The notes: generated by a model from the letters alone, not told the origin. A stretch of DNA of 64,000 bases from Leifsonia sp. Root1293 (GCF_001425325.1 NZ_LMEH01000002.1:91109-155108); one strand, 5' to 3'. Counted from the first letter of the stretch, positions 1-8,871 are shown. Numbers and translations are program-made.

Positions 1-250
1 GCGCAGCGAGGACGCGTATCGAGACCACCTGTCACGCCCCCGTTGGTCGAGTAGCGACCGCGCGCAGCGAGGACGCGTATCGAGACCACCTGTCAGGCGG
101 CAGGATGCTGGCGCCGCTGCGGGAACGGTCGGAGAATGCGATCTCGATACGGCTGCTCGCTCCGCTCGCGGCCTACTCGATCAGCGAGGTTTGGATGCGG
201 CCCCCTCGATCAGCGGGGTTGGGCTCGCGGCCCACTCGATCAGCGGGCGT
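1..250. repeat. Interspersed CGAGTAGC-type palindromic element, copy 1 (with internal duplication)
   Basis: This gene-free stretch is made of repeat units. Bases 1-34 recur at 62-95 (GCGCAGCGAGGACGCGTATC followed by GAGACCACCTGTCA). Around 139-185 comes the opposite orientation (GATCTCGATACGGCTGCTCG, then GCGGCCTACTCGATCAGCG), so the two sides can pair. GATCAGCGG recurs near 207 and 237, and the last copy contains the TGA stop of the AlkD-like gene. Other copies lie at 3343-3455, 16261-16473, 28141-28290 and 52487-52592. By position it may work as a terminator or REP-like element; that is inference. Confidence 0.75.
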
Positions 251-1001
251 GCGTACGCGGCACGGCCCTGTAGTGCGCGCGCTGCTCCGGGGCGAGGTGC
301 TCGGTGGCGTAAGAGAGCGCCTTGCGCGGCATCCGCCCGGCGTACTCGTCGAGGAAGCCGATCAGCAGCTCGCGATCGACGCGCTTGCCGACCTCGCGCA
401 GCATCCAGCCGACGGCCTTGTGCATGAGATCCTCGGTGTCGCCGAGGAGCAGGGGCGAGAGCTCCAGTGTGGTCGATGCGTCGCCGCGGTTGATGAATCC
501 CTGTGTCGCGATGATGGCCACGCGGCGTTCCCAGAGCACGGGGCTTCCCGCGAGCTCGAACAGCACGTCACGTGAGCGGTCGAACAACCACCCGCCGAGG
601 ATAACAGCGGCCGATGAGTCGACGAGGTCCCAGTTGTTCACCCGGCCACGATGCACCGCCGCCAGATACCAGTCCGCGAGCTCGGCACGCCGCGTCTCGT
701 CGCGCGAGCCCGTCCGCGACGCGCGCTCGAACCTGTTGCCTGCGATGATCAGGCCGGTCAGGCGGTGTTCGTGCACCTCGGAATCGAGCAGCACTTCGAG
801 CTCAGCCAGCGGCAGCGACGGGACGAGCTTCGCCACCCGGCGCTGAGCCGGAACCGTGACGCCGAGGAAGACGTCACCCGCGCCGTACTGGCCCGGCGCC
901 GTCTTGAAGAAGCCCTGGCTGCTCGCCGCTCGTGCGGGATCGGCGAGCTCGGCCAGTGCAGAGACCACGACGGCCGCGGTCTGGGGTACGGCATCCGTCA
1001 T
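240..1001 (-). CDS. AlkD-like DNA alkylation repair protein
   Basis: The 253-residue product resembles the AlkD family (DNA alkylation repair, HEAT-like repeats), which excises bulky or positively charged alkylated bases in the cytosol. The NWDLVD stretch in the middle matches the region holding the family's key Asp, and short helical repeats follow (LFELAGSPVLWERRVAII, LMHKAVGWMLREVGKR). The ATG at 1001 is preferred over an upstream in-frame ATG at 1034 because family similarity starts there and a TAGAGT box lies 8 bases before it, so the mRNA may be nearly leaderless. The TGA stop lies inside the repeat element at 1-250. It is monocistronic and its neighbour gives no further clue. Confidence 0.8.
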   Translation of the reverse strand: MTDAVPQTAAVVVSALAELADPARAASSQGFFKTAPGQYGAGDVFLGVTVPAQRRVAKLVPSLPLAELEVLLDSEVHEHRLTGLIIAGNRFERASRTGSRDETRRAELADWYLAAVHRGRVNNWDLVDSSAAVILGGWLFDRSRDVLFELAGSPVLWERRVAIIATQGFINRGDASTTLELSPLLLGDTEDLMHKAVGWMLREVGKRVDRELLIGFLDEYAGRMPRKALSYATEHLAPEQRAHYRAVPRTHAR

Positions 1002-1067
1002 GCCAGCGGACTCTACCGCTGACGGATGACGCACCGCAGTCCGCGGCCGTCGAGAGTGCGGTGCCGA

Positions 1068-1604
1068 CTAGCGAGCGGCCGGCGCCTCGGGCTCGGCCGG
1101 CTCGGCCGGAGCCGCGGCGGGCTCGGCGGGCTTAGCCGGAGCGGCAGCGGGCTCGGTCACGATGGCGGGCTCGGCGTGAACGGGAGCGGCGGGTGCAGCG
1201 GCAGCCGGGGCGGCGGGCGCAGCAGGCGCAGCGGCCTGGTCGAGCTGGAGTTCGTCGATGCCGTCGACGTCATCGTCGAGGAACTCCTCGTCGAGGATCA
1301 CGTCCTCGACCACGACGTCACGGCGGAAACCGTTGAGGCCGATGAGGATGCCGATGGCGGCGAGGGAGATGACGACGCCGATGATTCCGGCGGAGAGGAT
1401 GGCGGAGGCCACACCGATGGCGGACTGGCCGCCGTAGACGTCTGTCGCCGTGGCGGTCTGGCTCTCGAGCGCCTTGCTGAGGTCGGCCAGGCCGGTGGTC
1501 GTCTGCACGTAGCCCACCACGGCCGCAACGAGCGCAAGCACGAGGGTGATGATCGGCAGGGCGAGCTTGGCCGGCGAGATGCTGCTGGAGCGGGGAGTTG
1601 ACAC
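1068..1604 (-). CDS. Small membrane protein with Ala/Pro-rich cytoplasmic tail
   Basis: I do not recognise a family. The 178-residue product starts from GTG at 1604, preceded by AGAGG. It has a short polar N-terminus, two hydrophobic segments (about residues 14-33 and 60-95), an acidic stretch (VVVEDVILDEEFLDDD) and a low-complexity tail of Ala-Pro-Glu repeats over the last 60 or so residues. Upstream ATG codons in frame would add a basic segment with no membrane character, so the GTG is preferred. The tail could be a flexible cell-wall or cytoplasmic spacer. Function unknown. Confidence 0.6.
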   Translation of the reverse strand: MSTPRSSSISPAKLALPIITLVLALVAAVVGYVQTTTGLADLSKALESQTATATDVYGGQSAIGVASAILSAGIIGVVISLAAIGILIGLNGFRRDVVVEDVILDEEFLDDDVDGIDELQLDQAAAPAAPAAPAAAAPAAPVHAEPAIVTEPAAAPAKPAEPAAAPAEPAEPEAPAAR

Positions 1605-1877
1605 GAAACGAACCTCTGACTTCTTCGAAGGGTTGTGGATGCGGGCCACGTTAGGCACGCACGCTATGACCAGCCTATGAGCAAGCTGTGAAGCGACCCC
1701 GCCATGACAGCACATGACGCTCCGCCGCATCCGTTGCGCGCAGCAGCGGGAATCCGCTCGCCACTCGGAACGCACGCAGTAAAGCCGCGTCGACCCTCAA
1801 GAAAACGCCCGGTCAGCCCGTCTAGCCTTGGATGAGCGGGGATTCCCCTGCGCGCCCAGAAGGATCGGAGGTTCACA

Positions 1878-3320
1878 TTGTCCAACGCCACGCTGTCAAC
1901 GCAGGCCGTCATCGGAGAGCCCGAGGTCCTCGAGGATGTGCGCCACCTCGCCGCGGAGGTCGAGACCCATCCCGCCTGGCTCCGCCTGAAGGATGCCGCG
2001 ACCACACTGCAGACCCTGCAGGTCAAGGACGGTTCGGTTCCGGATGCCGAGGCTCACGCGCACGCTCACGGCCTGGTGTCGATGCTCACGAGCGCCGTGA
2101 CCGAGCTGGCCCCGGCCTTCCCGCACGACGCCGCCTATCTCGACGCCCTCGTCGTGGACTTCGAGCGCTGGGCCGCCGAGGGCTTCGGCGTTCCCGACTT
2201 CCATGACTCGCTGATGGCGTTCCAGCCGCAGCAGCACCGCATCGACGGCCTGCGTCACCTCGTCGTCTTCCCGATGTACACGCAGAACGGCTCGACCAAC
2301 CGCTTCGTCGAGGCCGTACTGGTCGAGGTCATCTGGCCCGAGTTCATCTCGGCGCTCGAGGCCGGCGACTACGGGAACAAGCTGTTCGTGCCCATCCGCT
2401 TCGTCGACTTCACGCCCGGTTACGACACCAACTCGGCGGTCCTGTTCCCCGAGACCGTCGCCATGCGCGCCATCCCCACGTTCACGTGGGGCGCGATCTT
2501 CCAGGACCGCGAGGCAGCGCGCTACCGCCGCGTCGTGCGGGCGGCATCCGAGATCACCAAGCTCGACCTGCCCGATGATGCCGCGGCCATGCTCGACGAC
2601 CAGCGGCTCACGGAGGAGACCTTCGTGATGTGGGACCTCATCCACGACCGCACGCACATGCGCGGCGACCTGCCGTTCGACCCGTTCATGATCAAGCAGC
2701 GGATGCCCTTCTTCCTCTACTCGCTCGAGGAGCTGCGCTGCGACCTCACGGCGTTCCGGGAGTCGGTGAAGATCACCCGGGCACTGCGTGCACGCGTCGC
2801 CCAGGGGGAGACTCTCGGCGAGATCGACGCCGAGACGCTGCACCATTCGACGCTGGTTCAGTACGCGGTGATCTTCGACCGCATCTTCCGCTTCTCGATC
2901 ACCGGCTCGCGCGTGCGCAACTACGACGGCCTCGGCGGTCAGTTGCTGTTCGCCTGGCTGCACCAGCACCACGTGCTGCACTGGACCGACACCCAGCTGA
3001 CCTTCGACTGGGAGGCTGTTCCGGATGCCGTCGTCGCTCTCGGCGACGCCATCGACGAGCTCTACTGGAAATCGATCGACCGCCCGAAGACCGCGCACTG
3101 GCTCGCTGCCTACGACCTCGTTGCCGGGGTGCTGACGCCGAACCCGGCGTCGAACTGGGCCCGTGGGCTGCCGCTCGAGGTGCTCGCCGGAGCTCCGAAG
3201 GGCTACACCGATCTCGTGCTCGACGACGAGTTCCCGCTGTCGATGTTCTTCGAGGCGCTCGACAAGAAGATGAAGACCGTCATCGAGTCGACCGTCGGGA
3301 TCACGGCCGCCACGGCCTGA
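1878..3320 (+). CDS. DUF6421 family protein
   Basis: The 480-residue soluble protein matches the actinobacterial DUF6421 family in overall sequence; no biochemical role is known to me. A conserved-looking DLIHDRTHMRGDLPF stretch (about residues 254-268) carries two His and an Arg-Gly-Asp and could bind a metal, but this is only an impression. Translation most likely starts at TTG 1878, because GGAGG lies 7 bases upstream (1867-1871) and no ATG or GTG in frame is better placed. A TAGCCT box at about 1823 may be the -10 element. It runs convergently towards the M1 peptidase, with a repeat element between them. Confidence 0.75.
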   Translation: MSNATLSTQAVIGEPEVLEDVRHLAAEVETHPAWLRLKDAATTLQTLQVKDGSVPDAEAHAHAHGLVSMLTSAVTELAPAFPHDAAYLDALVVDFERWAAEGFGVPDFHDSLMAFQPQQHRIDGLRHLVVFPMYTQNGSTNRFVEAVLVEVIWPEFISALEAGDYGNKLFVPIRFVDFTPGYDTNSAVLFPETVAMRAIPTFTWGAIFQDREAARYRRVVRAASEITKLDLPDDAAAMLDDQRLTEETFVMWDLIHDRTHMRGDLPFDPFMIKQRMPFFLYSLEELRCDLTAFRESVKITRALRARVAQGETLGEIDAETLHHSTLVQYAVIFDRIFRFSITGSRVRNYDGLGGQLLFAWLHQHHVLHWTDTQLTFDWEAVPDAVVALGDAIDELYWKSIDRPKTAHWLAAYDLVAGVLTPNPASNWARGLPLEVLAGAPKGYTDLVLDDEFPLSMFFEALDKKMKTVIESTVGITAATA

Positions 3321-3342
3321 CCGGCACTCGCCGCCCGCTGAG

Positions 3343-3455
3343 CGAGTAGCGACCGACGAAGTCGAACGCGTGTCGAGATCACGCCCCCTCCGTGGATTCC
3401 GCGGTGGGGCGTGGTCTCGATACGCCTGCTTGCTTCGCTCGCGGGCTACTCGACC
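3343..3455. repeat. Interspersed CGAGTAGC-type element, copy 2 (inverted pair)
   Basis: Between two convergent genes, GAGTAGCGACCGACGAAGTC and CGTGTCGAGATCAC on the left face GTGGTCTCGATACGCCTGC and CTCGCGGGCTACTCGACCGG on the right. An inner pair (CGCCCC ... GGGGCG) extends the hairpin. The CTA at 3446-3448 is the stop codon of the M1 peptidase, so the element forms the gene's last codons (Pro-Val-Glu-stop). Its position suits a bidirectional terminator. Confidence 0.75.
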
Positions 3456-5605
3456 GGCGACTTGCGCTGCTCCGGATGCGAGGGCGCGAGCAGCTTCACG
3501 TGAGCGCCCGGCGCCCCGAAGGTGCGCGCATCGGCTGCCGCATCCGGTGCCGCTGGCTTCTCACCCGTGAACAGCCAGGCGTCGAAGAGACCGCCGAGGT
3601 CCGCGCCTGAGACCGACTCGGCGAGCGCGATGAACTGCGCCGTCGTGCCGGTGCCGCCCGAATGCTCCCGCGTCCACGTCTGCAGGATGTCGAAGAAGGC
3701 ATCGTCGCCGACGGTGAGTCGCAGCGCGTGCACCGTCATGGCACCCCGGTCGTAGACCTCGCCGTCGAAGATGGCGTCCGGTCCCGGATCACCGATGGTG
3801 AGGCTCCAGAACTCGTCGTCGGAAGGTATCGAGTACAGGTCGTCGAAGTACGCCTGCGGATCTGCGTAGCCCTCGTGCTCGGCCCACAGCCATTCGGCGT
3901 AGGTGGCGAAGCCCTCGTTCAGCCAGATGTCGCTCCAGCGCTTCAGCGCCACGTCGTCGCCGAACCACTGGTGAGCCAGTTCGTGCACGACGACACCGTC
4001 TCCCTGCTCCGGCGCGCCGCTGAAAAAGGACTGGTCGTAGATGGGCCGGGTCTGGTTCTCGAGAGCGAAGCCGAGGCCTTGGGCGTCGTCGACGATCCCA
4101 CCGGCCTCGTCGAAGGGATACGGGCCGAACTGCGCCGCCAGGAAGCCGATGACCTCGGGCTCCCGGGCCAGACTCGCGCTGACCTGCTCGCCGACCGGGG
4201 CAGGCCCTTCACTCGTCGCGATCCAGTCGTTGAGGTTGCCGGGGCTGCCCTCTGGCGCGCCCGGAACAGTCCAGCCGTCGAGCGGGTCGGCATCCGCCTC
4301 GAACGAGGTCGTCCCCTGCCCGCCGGGGCCGGTGACGTCGTCGAGAGCCACGCCGTCGCCCTGGAAGGTGTAGTCGCTGACGGAGGCGATCGACAGGTCG
4401 ATCGACTGGCCGGCGTAGTCGCCGAGATCGATCGTCCAGAGTTCCCAGCCGTCGCCCGATCCCGTTGCGGCCGACCAGGTGCCGGTGGTTCCCGAGGGCA
4501 GGCAGGCGTCGCCCGAGCCGTCGTCGCCGAGGTAGTGGGCGAGGAACGGATGCTGCGCGAGAAGGTCGGCGCAGCCCGAGTTCCCGGCATCCGGGGTCGT
4601 GATACCGGATGCCTCGGGCAGTGTGGTCCAATCGTCGGTGCCGGTCGGAGCAGCCTCGACGAAGGTGAAGTCCCAGCCCTGCTCGACCGAGCGGTCCATC
4701 CAGAAGGTCAGCGAACCACCCGCGGCCGGGACTGCGATGGTGCGGCCGAGCCGCTTGTAGGCGTCGTCGGCCCTCTGGGTGTAGGCGAAGGCCGTGCCGG
4801 TGCGGGGAGTGACCGGCGCCGCGAACAGGTCGGGATCGATGGCGTCGAGGTAGTGGATCCCGGCGACGTCGCGTTGATCGATGTCGAACTGGCCGATGGT
4901 GGCCGTCGCCAGGTAGCTGGCCATGGGCTCGTCGACATTCCAGACCCACTGGTCCTTGTTCCCGATGCGCCCGTGACCCAGCAGCTTGCCGTTCGAGATC
5001 GCCTCGACGCCCCGGGGGACCGTGATCCGGATGGAGTACAGGGCCTTGTCGGCCGGGTGGTCGTTCGAGGGGAACCAGCTCGCCGCCACGAACGGCTGGC
5101 CGGCTACGAGGGTGCCGTCGTCGGTGTTGAAGAAGCCGGCGGTTCCGAGGACCGAGTCCTCGTAGAGCTGCGGGACGCCGGCATAGGAGACCGTCGTGAA
5201 GAACGGGAACCCCTTCCGGAGAGTCGAGGCCGGCGTCACCACGAGCTCGTCGCCGGAACGCTTCCAGGTGGCCTTCCTCCCGTTGACCGTGATCGACTTC
5301 ACGCTCAACCCGTGCAGATCGAGGTCGAACCGGCTCAGGTTCTGCGTCGCCTTGGCCGTGATGAGCGCGTGCCCGGTGAGCAGATCGGTCGATGGGACGT
5401 AGTCGATGTTCAGGCCGTAGTGCTTCACGTCGTAGCCGCCGTTTCCCGACAGCGGGAAGTACGGGTCGCCGATGCCCGGTGCACCAGGGCTCGGTTTCGC
5501 GGCGATCGGAGCGCTCGACGGAGCCGCCGAGGCCGCAAGTGCCGGGGTGATCGCCAGCGCCGCGCCGGCGAGGATGGCGATGAAGGGGAGCGTGCGATGA
5601 GACAT
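3446..5605 (-). CDS. Secreted M1 family zinc metallopeptidase
   Basis: The 719-residue precursor begins with a signal peptide (basic start, hydrophobic core, ALAASAAP), so it should be exported. The zinc site HELAH is at 541-545 with the third ligand Glu at 564, giving the M1 gluzincin pattern HExxH-X18-E. The exopeptidase GAMEN-type motif appears as GFALENQTRP. Between the N-terminal beta domain and the catalytic domain (roughly residues 290-440) sits an extra region with GDGWELWTIDLGDYAG and FQGDGVALDDV, which looks like the beta-sandwich of immune-inhibitor-A-type peptidases. It probably trims peptides outside the cell. The ATG at 5605 is chosen because the signal peptide begins there. Its stop codon lies in a repeat element. 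Confidence 0.88.
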   Translation of the reverse strand: MSHRTLPFIAILAGAALAITPALAASAAPSSAPIAAKPSPGAPGIGDPYFPLSGNGGYDVKHYGLNIDYVPSTDLLTGHALITAKATQNLSRFDLDLHGLSVKSITVNGRKATWKRSGDELVVTPASTLRKGFPFFTTVSYAGVPQLYEDSVLGTAGFFNTDDGTLVAGQPFVAASWFPSNDHPADKALYSIRITVPRGVEAISNGKLLGHGRIGNKDQWVWNVDEPMASYLATATIGQFDIDQRDVAGIHYLDAIDPDLFAAPVTPRTGTAFAYTQRADDAYKRLGRTIAVPAAGGSLTFWMDRSVEQGWDFTFVEAAPTGTDDWTTLPEASGITTPDAGNSGCADLLAQHPFLAHYLGDDGSGDACLPSGTTGTWSAATGSGDGWELWTIDLGDYAGQSIDLSIASVSDYTFQGDGVALDDVTGPGGQGTTSFEADADPLDGWTVPGAPEGSPGNLNDWIATSEGPAPVGEQVSASLAREPEVIGFLAAQFGPYPFDEAGGIVDDAQGLGFALENQTRPIYDQSFFSGAPEQGDGVVVHELAHQWFGDDVALKRWSDIWLNEGFATYAEWLWAEHEGYADPQAYFDDLYSIPSDDEFWSLTIGDPGPDAIFDGEVYDRGAMTVHALRLTVGDDAFFDILQTWTREHSGGTGTTAQFIALAESVSGADLGGLFDAWLFTGEKPAAPDAAADARTFGAPGAHVKLLAPSHPEQRKSPVE

Positions 5606-5707
5606 CGGAATACCTAGCAGTCGTCGGGCGGGAGACCGTACCAGCCCATGGTGGACCTGTTGAGGAATCCTCACAAGGGCCGGTTGCCGTCAGCGCGTGA
5701 TGACGTT

Positions 5708-5790
5708 CTGGAAAGCGAGGAACTTCTCGCGAAAGCAGGCCCGAACGACTCGAAGGCGCGCCGGAAACGCGGAAAGTCCTCGCTTTCCAG
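5708..5790. repeat. Intergenic 14-bp perfect inverted repeat
   Basis: CTGGAAAGCGAGGA at 5708-5721 is exactly complementary to TCCTCGCTTTCCAG at 5777-5790; the match continues imperfectly inwards. The arms are 55 bases apart, between the start of the peptidase gene and the end of the MFS gene, both on the minus strand. The transcript could form a long hairpin that ends MFS transcription or insulates the peptidase promoter. No open reading frame of interest lies between the arms. Confidence 0.6.
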
Positions 5791-5816
5791 CACGAGGCCG
5801 GCGGCGGCGCGGGGCC

Positions 5817-7121
5817 TCAGGGCTGCGGCACCGCCGGGTCGGCATCAGCGACAGGCCCTGGGTCGGCATCCGACACCGAGGCCGCCGTGTCCGACGGATC
5901 GTTCTGGGCCCGGCTCGCGACCAGGAACGGAATCGCGGCGAGTTCGATGACGCCGCCGATCACGAGGGACGTGCCGTAGCCCCACAGGTCGGCCGCCCGA
6001 CCGAGGGCCGGCTGGATGACGACGCCGCCGGCGCTGCCGAACAGGGAATCGAACGAGAGCACCGTGGCGCGCTGCTTCGACGGGATCATGCCGTTGAGGT
6101 AGGCCTGGCGCACCGGGCCGACGACGGCGAAGACGAAGCCCCAGAGCACCAGCAGCACCAGGGCCAGCCAGAAGATCGAGTTGAGGCCCAGGGCGATGAG
6201 CAGGCAGACACTGGCGACGGATGCCGAGATCACGACGGTCGTGCGCTTGCGGACCATGCCGCGCACTCGCGGGGCGAGCACGCCTCCCGCCACCTGCGCG
6301 AGCGAGAGGATGGCGGCCGCGAGACCCGCGATCCCGTAGGCGCTGGTGTCGCCGTAGAGCTCGAGCAGGTACGGCTGCAGTGCGTAGAAGGCGTAGATTC
6401 CGACGCCAGACGCGAAGGGCGCCGCCAGGATCATGAAGCGCACCGATCGCTTCTTCAGGCCGTACTGGATGGATGCCCGCAGCACGGTGCGGGTCGCCAG
6501 GATCGGCCCTTCCGAACGGTCGGGCGTGAAGCCGAGATCCTTCATCACCAGCGCAGCCACGATGAACATGATCACGAGCACGACAGCCCGGAGCACGAAG
6601 GGCACCCCGAGGTTCGTCAGCTGCGCGATGAAGCCGCCGAGGACGGAGCCCGTGAACATGGCGATGCCCGTCACGATCAGCCCTCGCCCGAACACCCCCT
6701 CGAGAGAACCGGTGAACCCCGTGAACGCGAGCGCATCCACCAGCCACGCGTCCACGGCACCCGAGAAGAAGGTGAATCCGAGGCCGAGCAGCACCGACAC
6801 GATCGCCCACCAGACGAAGGGGGCGTGCCACACCCAGAGCATCCAGTACATGGCTGTCGTGATGGCGAGTGTCACCGTGCCGAGCAGGTACGAAGCCTTG
6901 CGCCCCACAGTGTCGGCGACCACTCCGGTCGGCACCTCGAACAGCACCATGCCGGCAGTGAAGAAGGCGTTGGCGGCGAATGCCTCGAAGTTCGTGAGAC
7001 CGGCGTCGAGCAGGAACAGGGTGTTGATGCCCCAGATGAGCGATGCCGCCAGGGTATTGCCCAGCATGAGAACCAGGTAGATGCGCTGGACGCGGCGGGC
7101 GGCGGGGTTCATTCTGCCCAT
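5817..7121 (-). CDS. MFS transporter (exporter-like)
   Basis: The 434-residue protein has about twelve hydrophobic segments and the loop 2-3 signature of the major facilitator superfamily (GVVADTVGRKASY). The C-terminal tail is rich in Asp, Ala and Pro (PGPVADADPAVPQP). The substrate cannot be read from the sequence; overall it looks like single-component drug or metabolite exporters. ATG 7121 follows GGTGG; an ATG three codons later is an alternative. It is divergent from the cNMP/thioredoxin-reductase gene, 94 bases away, so the two may share a control region. Confidence 0.8.
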   Translation of the reverse strand: MGRMNPAARRVQRIYLVLMLGNTLAASLIWGINTLFLLDAGLTNFEAFAANAFFTAGMVLFEVPTGVVADTVGRKASYLLGTVTLAITTAMYWMLWVWHAPFVWWAIVSVLLGLGFTFFSGAVDAWLVDALAFTGFTGSLEGVFGRGLIVTGIAMFTGSVLGGFIAQLTNLGVPFVLRAVVLVIMFIVAALVMKDLGFTPDRSEGPILATRTVLRASIQYGLKKRSVRFMILAAPFASGVGIYAFYALQPYLLELYGDTSAYGIAGLAAAILSLAQVAGGVLAPRVRGMVRKRTTVVISASVASVCLLIALGLNSIFWLALVLLVLWGFVFAVVGPVRQAYLNGMIPSKQRATVLSFDSLFGSAGGVVIQPALGRAADLWGYGTSLVIGGVIELAAIPFLVASRAQNDPSDTAASVSDADPGPVADADPAVPQP

Positions 7122-7203
7122 GGTCCACCCGATACGGCCTCTTCCGCTAGTGCGCCGCGGATGCAGGCAGCTGATCTCGTTGACGGCATCCGCCTCGGCC
7201 CGT

Positions 7204-7209
7204 TAGCTT
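7204..7209 (+). promoter_or_regulatory. -10 box TAGCTT, leaderless start of the cNMP/TrxR gene
   Basis: TAGCTT is followed by six bases and then ATG 7216, the spacing expected if transcription begins at the start codon. Confidence 0.6.
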
Positions 7210-7215
7210 CGGCCC

Positions 7216-8844
7216 ATGATCTCCGTCGACGAACTCCGCCAGCTCTTCGGCCCCGTGGGAACCGAAGCGCTGGAATACCTGGCCGGCGTGGTGGAGGACA
7301 TCCACGTGCCATCCGGAGAGTACTTCGCGCACGAGGGCGACGAGCGAGCACTCTTCATCGTGGTGGACGGCCGCGCCGAGATCACCAAGATCGTCAACGG
7401 ACGGGAGCGCGTGATCGGCGTGCGGGAGCCCGGGCAGTTCTTCGGCGAGGTGCCGATGACGTTCAGCACGCAGTTCCCGGCGAGCGGCCGCACCACGCAG
7501 GCGTCGCGCATCATCAAGCTCGACGTGAGGGCGTTCTATACGCTGGCTGCGATGGCTCCGTCGGTTCCGCAAAAGGTGGCCGTCCTCGCTCGACGATACG
7601 TCGACTCCCTGCAGGAACTCGCGGCCGAGAAGCCGGCCATCGAGGTGCGCCTGATCGGGCCGCGCTTCGACGCCCGGCTGCACAGGGTCGCTGGATTCCT
7701 CACGCGCAACCAGGTGTCCTACGAGCGGGTGGTGCTCGACGCGGCCGTCGCCGGAGCGAGCTATCCCGTGGTCGAGTTGGCGAATGGCGACCGCCTGATC
7801 GCCCCCGAGATGCGCGACCTGGCCATCGCCGTGGGGCTCACCGTCGAGCCGACGGCCACGGACTACGACGTCGTGATCCTCGGCGCCGGCCCGGCCGGCC
7901 TGACAGCCGCGGTCAACGGCGCCGCCGAGGGCCTGCGCACCGTGGTCATCGAATCCCTCGCCCCGGGTGGCCAGGCCGGCACCTCGACCCGCATCGAGAA
8001 CTACACCGGCTTCCCCTATGGCATCTCGGGCGACGACCTCGCCAGCCGGGCGCTCGCCCAGGCCCGCCGGTTGGGTGCGGAGATCGTGGTCACACGCACG
8101 GTCGAGGCGCTGCGGCCCGACAGCAACGAGATCGTGCTCGACGGAGGTGACGTGTTGCGCTCCCCCGTCGTCATCGTGGCCACCGGAGTCGACTGGAGAA
8201 CGCTGCCTCTGCCCGAGGTCGAGCACTTCCTGGGCAACGGGGTCTATTACGGCGCAGCGCGCAGCGACTCTGCTCTCGCACAGGGTGCAGAGGTCTGCAT
8301 CATCGGTGCGGGCAATTCGGCCGGCCAGGCGGCGATCTTCTTCTCGCGGCACGCCCGCTCGGTCACCATGCTGGTGCGCGGTCAGTCGCTCGAATCGAGC
8401 ATGTCGCAGTACCTGATCGATCAGATCGGTGAGACCGACGCCATCAGCGTCGAGACGCGCAGCGAGGTGGTCGCGCTGCACGGCGAGTCCAGCCTCACCG
8501 GTGTCGACGTGATCGACCGGGCATCGGGCACGACGACCCGCAGGGCCTTCTCGATCGTCTTCGTGATGATCGGCGCCGACGCCTCCACGGAGTGGCTCCC
8601 GGCAGCCGTCGCCTGCGACGCCGACGGTTTCATCCTCACCGGACCGGATGCCGCAGACTCGCCGGAGTGGACGGGGCGACGTCGCCCCTTCGCCCTCGAG
8701 ACCAGCGCCCCGGGAGTCTTCGCCATCGGCGACGTCCGCTCCGGGTCGGTCAAGCGGGTGGCGGCAGGAGTCGGCGAGGGCGGGATGGCGATCGCGATGG
8801 TGCACCAGTACCTGGCCCTCCAGCGGGCGGCCGAACCGGCGTAG
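7216..8844 (+). CDS. Cyclic-nucleotide-binding domain fused to thioredoxin-reductase-like FAD oxidoreductase
   Basis: The 542-residue fusion has an N-terminal cNMP-binding/CRP-like sensor domain (about 15-130, with PGQFFGEVPM) and, after a linker domain, a thioredoxin-reductase-like core: FAD site GAGPAG near 223, LAPGGQAG, NAD(P)H site GAGNSAGQAA near 360, and a C-terminal FAD motif (FAIGDVRSGSVKR). The redox-active CxxC of true thioredoxin reductase is missing; at the equivalent place the sequence reads GAARSD (346-351). It therefore cannot relay electrons through that disulfide and probably serves another acceptor, possibly gated by a cyclic nucleotide. This domain order is known in actinobacteria; the acceptor here is unknown. 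It appears to be monocistronic. Confidence 0.82.
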   Translation: MISVDELRQLFGPVGTEALEYLAGVVEDIHVPSGEYFAHEGDERALFIVVDGRAEITKIVNGRERVIGVREPGQFFGEVPMTFSTQFPASGRTTQASRIIKLDVRAFYTLAAMAPSVPQKVAVLARRYVDSLQELAAEKPAIEVRLIGPRFDARLHRVAGFLTRNQVSYERVVLDAAVAGASYPVVELANGDRLIAPEMRDLAIAVGLTVEPTATDYDVVILGAGPAGLTAAVNGAAEGLRTVVIESLAPGGQAGTSTRIENYTGFPYGISGDDLASRALAQARRLGAEIVVTRTVEALRPDSNEIVLDGGDVLRSPVVIVATGVDWRTLPLPEVEHFLGNGVYYGAARSDSALAQGAEVCIIGAGNSAGQAAIFFSRHARSVTMLVRGQSLESSMSQYLIDQIGETDAISVETRSEVVALHGESSLTGVDVIDRASGTTTRRAFSIVFVMIGADASTEWLPAAVACDADGFILTGPDAADSPEWTGRRRPFALETSAPGVFAIGDVRSGSVKRVAAGVGEGGMAIAMVHQYLALQRAAEPA

Positions 8845-8865
8845 CGGTCGCGGGCGTCGAGCCGC

Positions 8866-8871
8866 TACCGT
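8866..8871 (+). promoter_or_regulatory. -10 box TACCGT, leaderless start of the holin-like gene
   Basis: TACCGT, six bases, then ATG 8878. The same spacing occurs at ten other genes in this window. Confidence 0.55.

Noticed and set aside
1832-2206. Gene starting at ATG 1832 with TAGCCT three bases upstream
   Set aside because: Out of frame with the DUF6421 gene, basic low-complexity product, and the spacing is too short for a leaderless start.
3343-3455. Insertion sequence or MITE with target duplication
   Set aside because: No flanking direct repeats or transposase-type ends could be identified around this copy; a palindromic interspersed element is the safer description.
3662-5617. 651-codon open frame on the plus strand opposite the M1 peptidase
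   Set aside because: It is a shadow of the GC-rich coding strand; the peptidase has signal peptide, HExxH and full domains, while the antisense product has charged low-complexity sequence only.
5697-8150. 817-codon open frame on the plus strand
   Set aside because: It runs antisense through the MFS gene and then out of frame through the cNMP/TrxR gene; Arg/His/Glu-rich composition is typical of a wrong frame in high-GC DNA.
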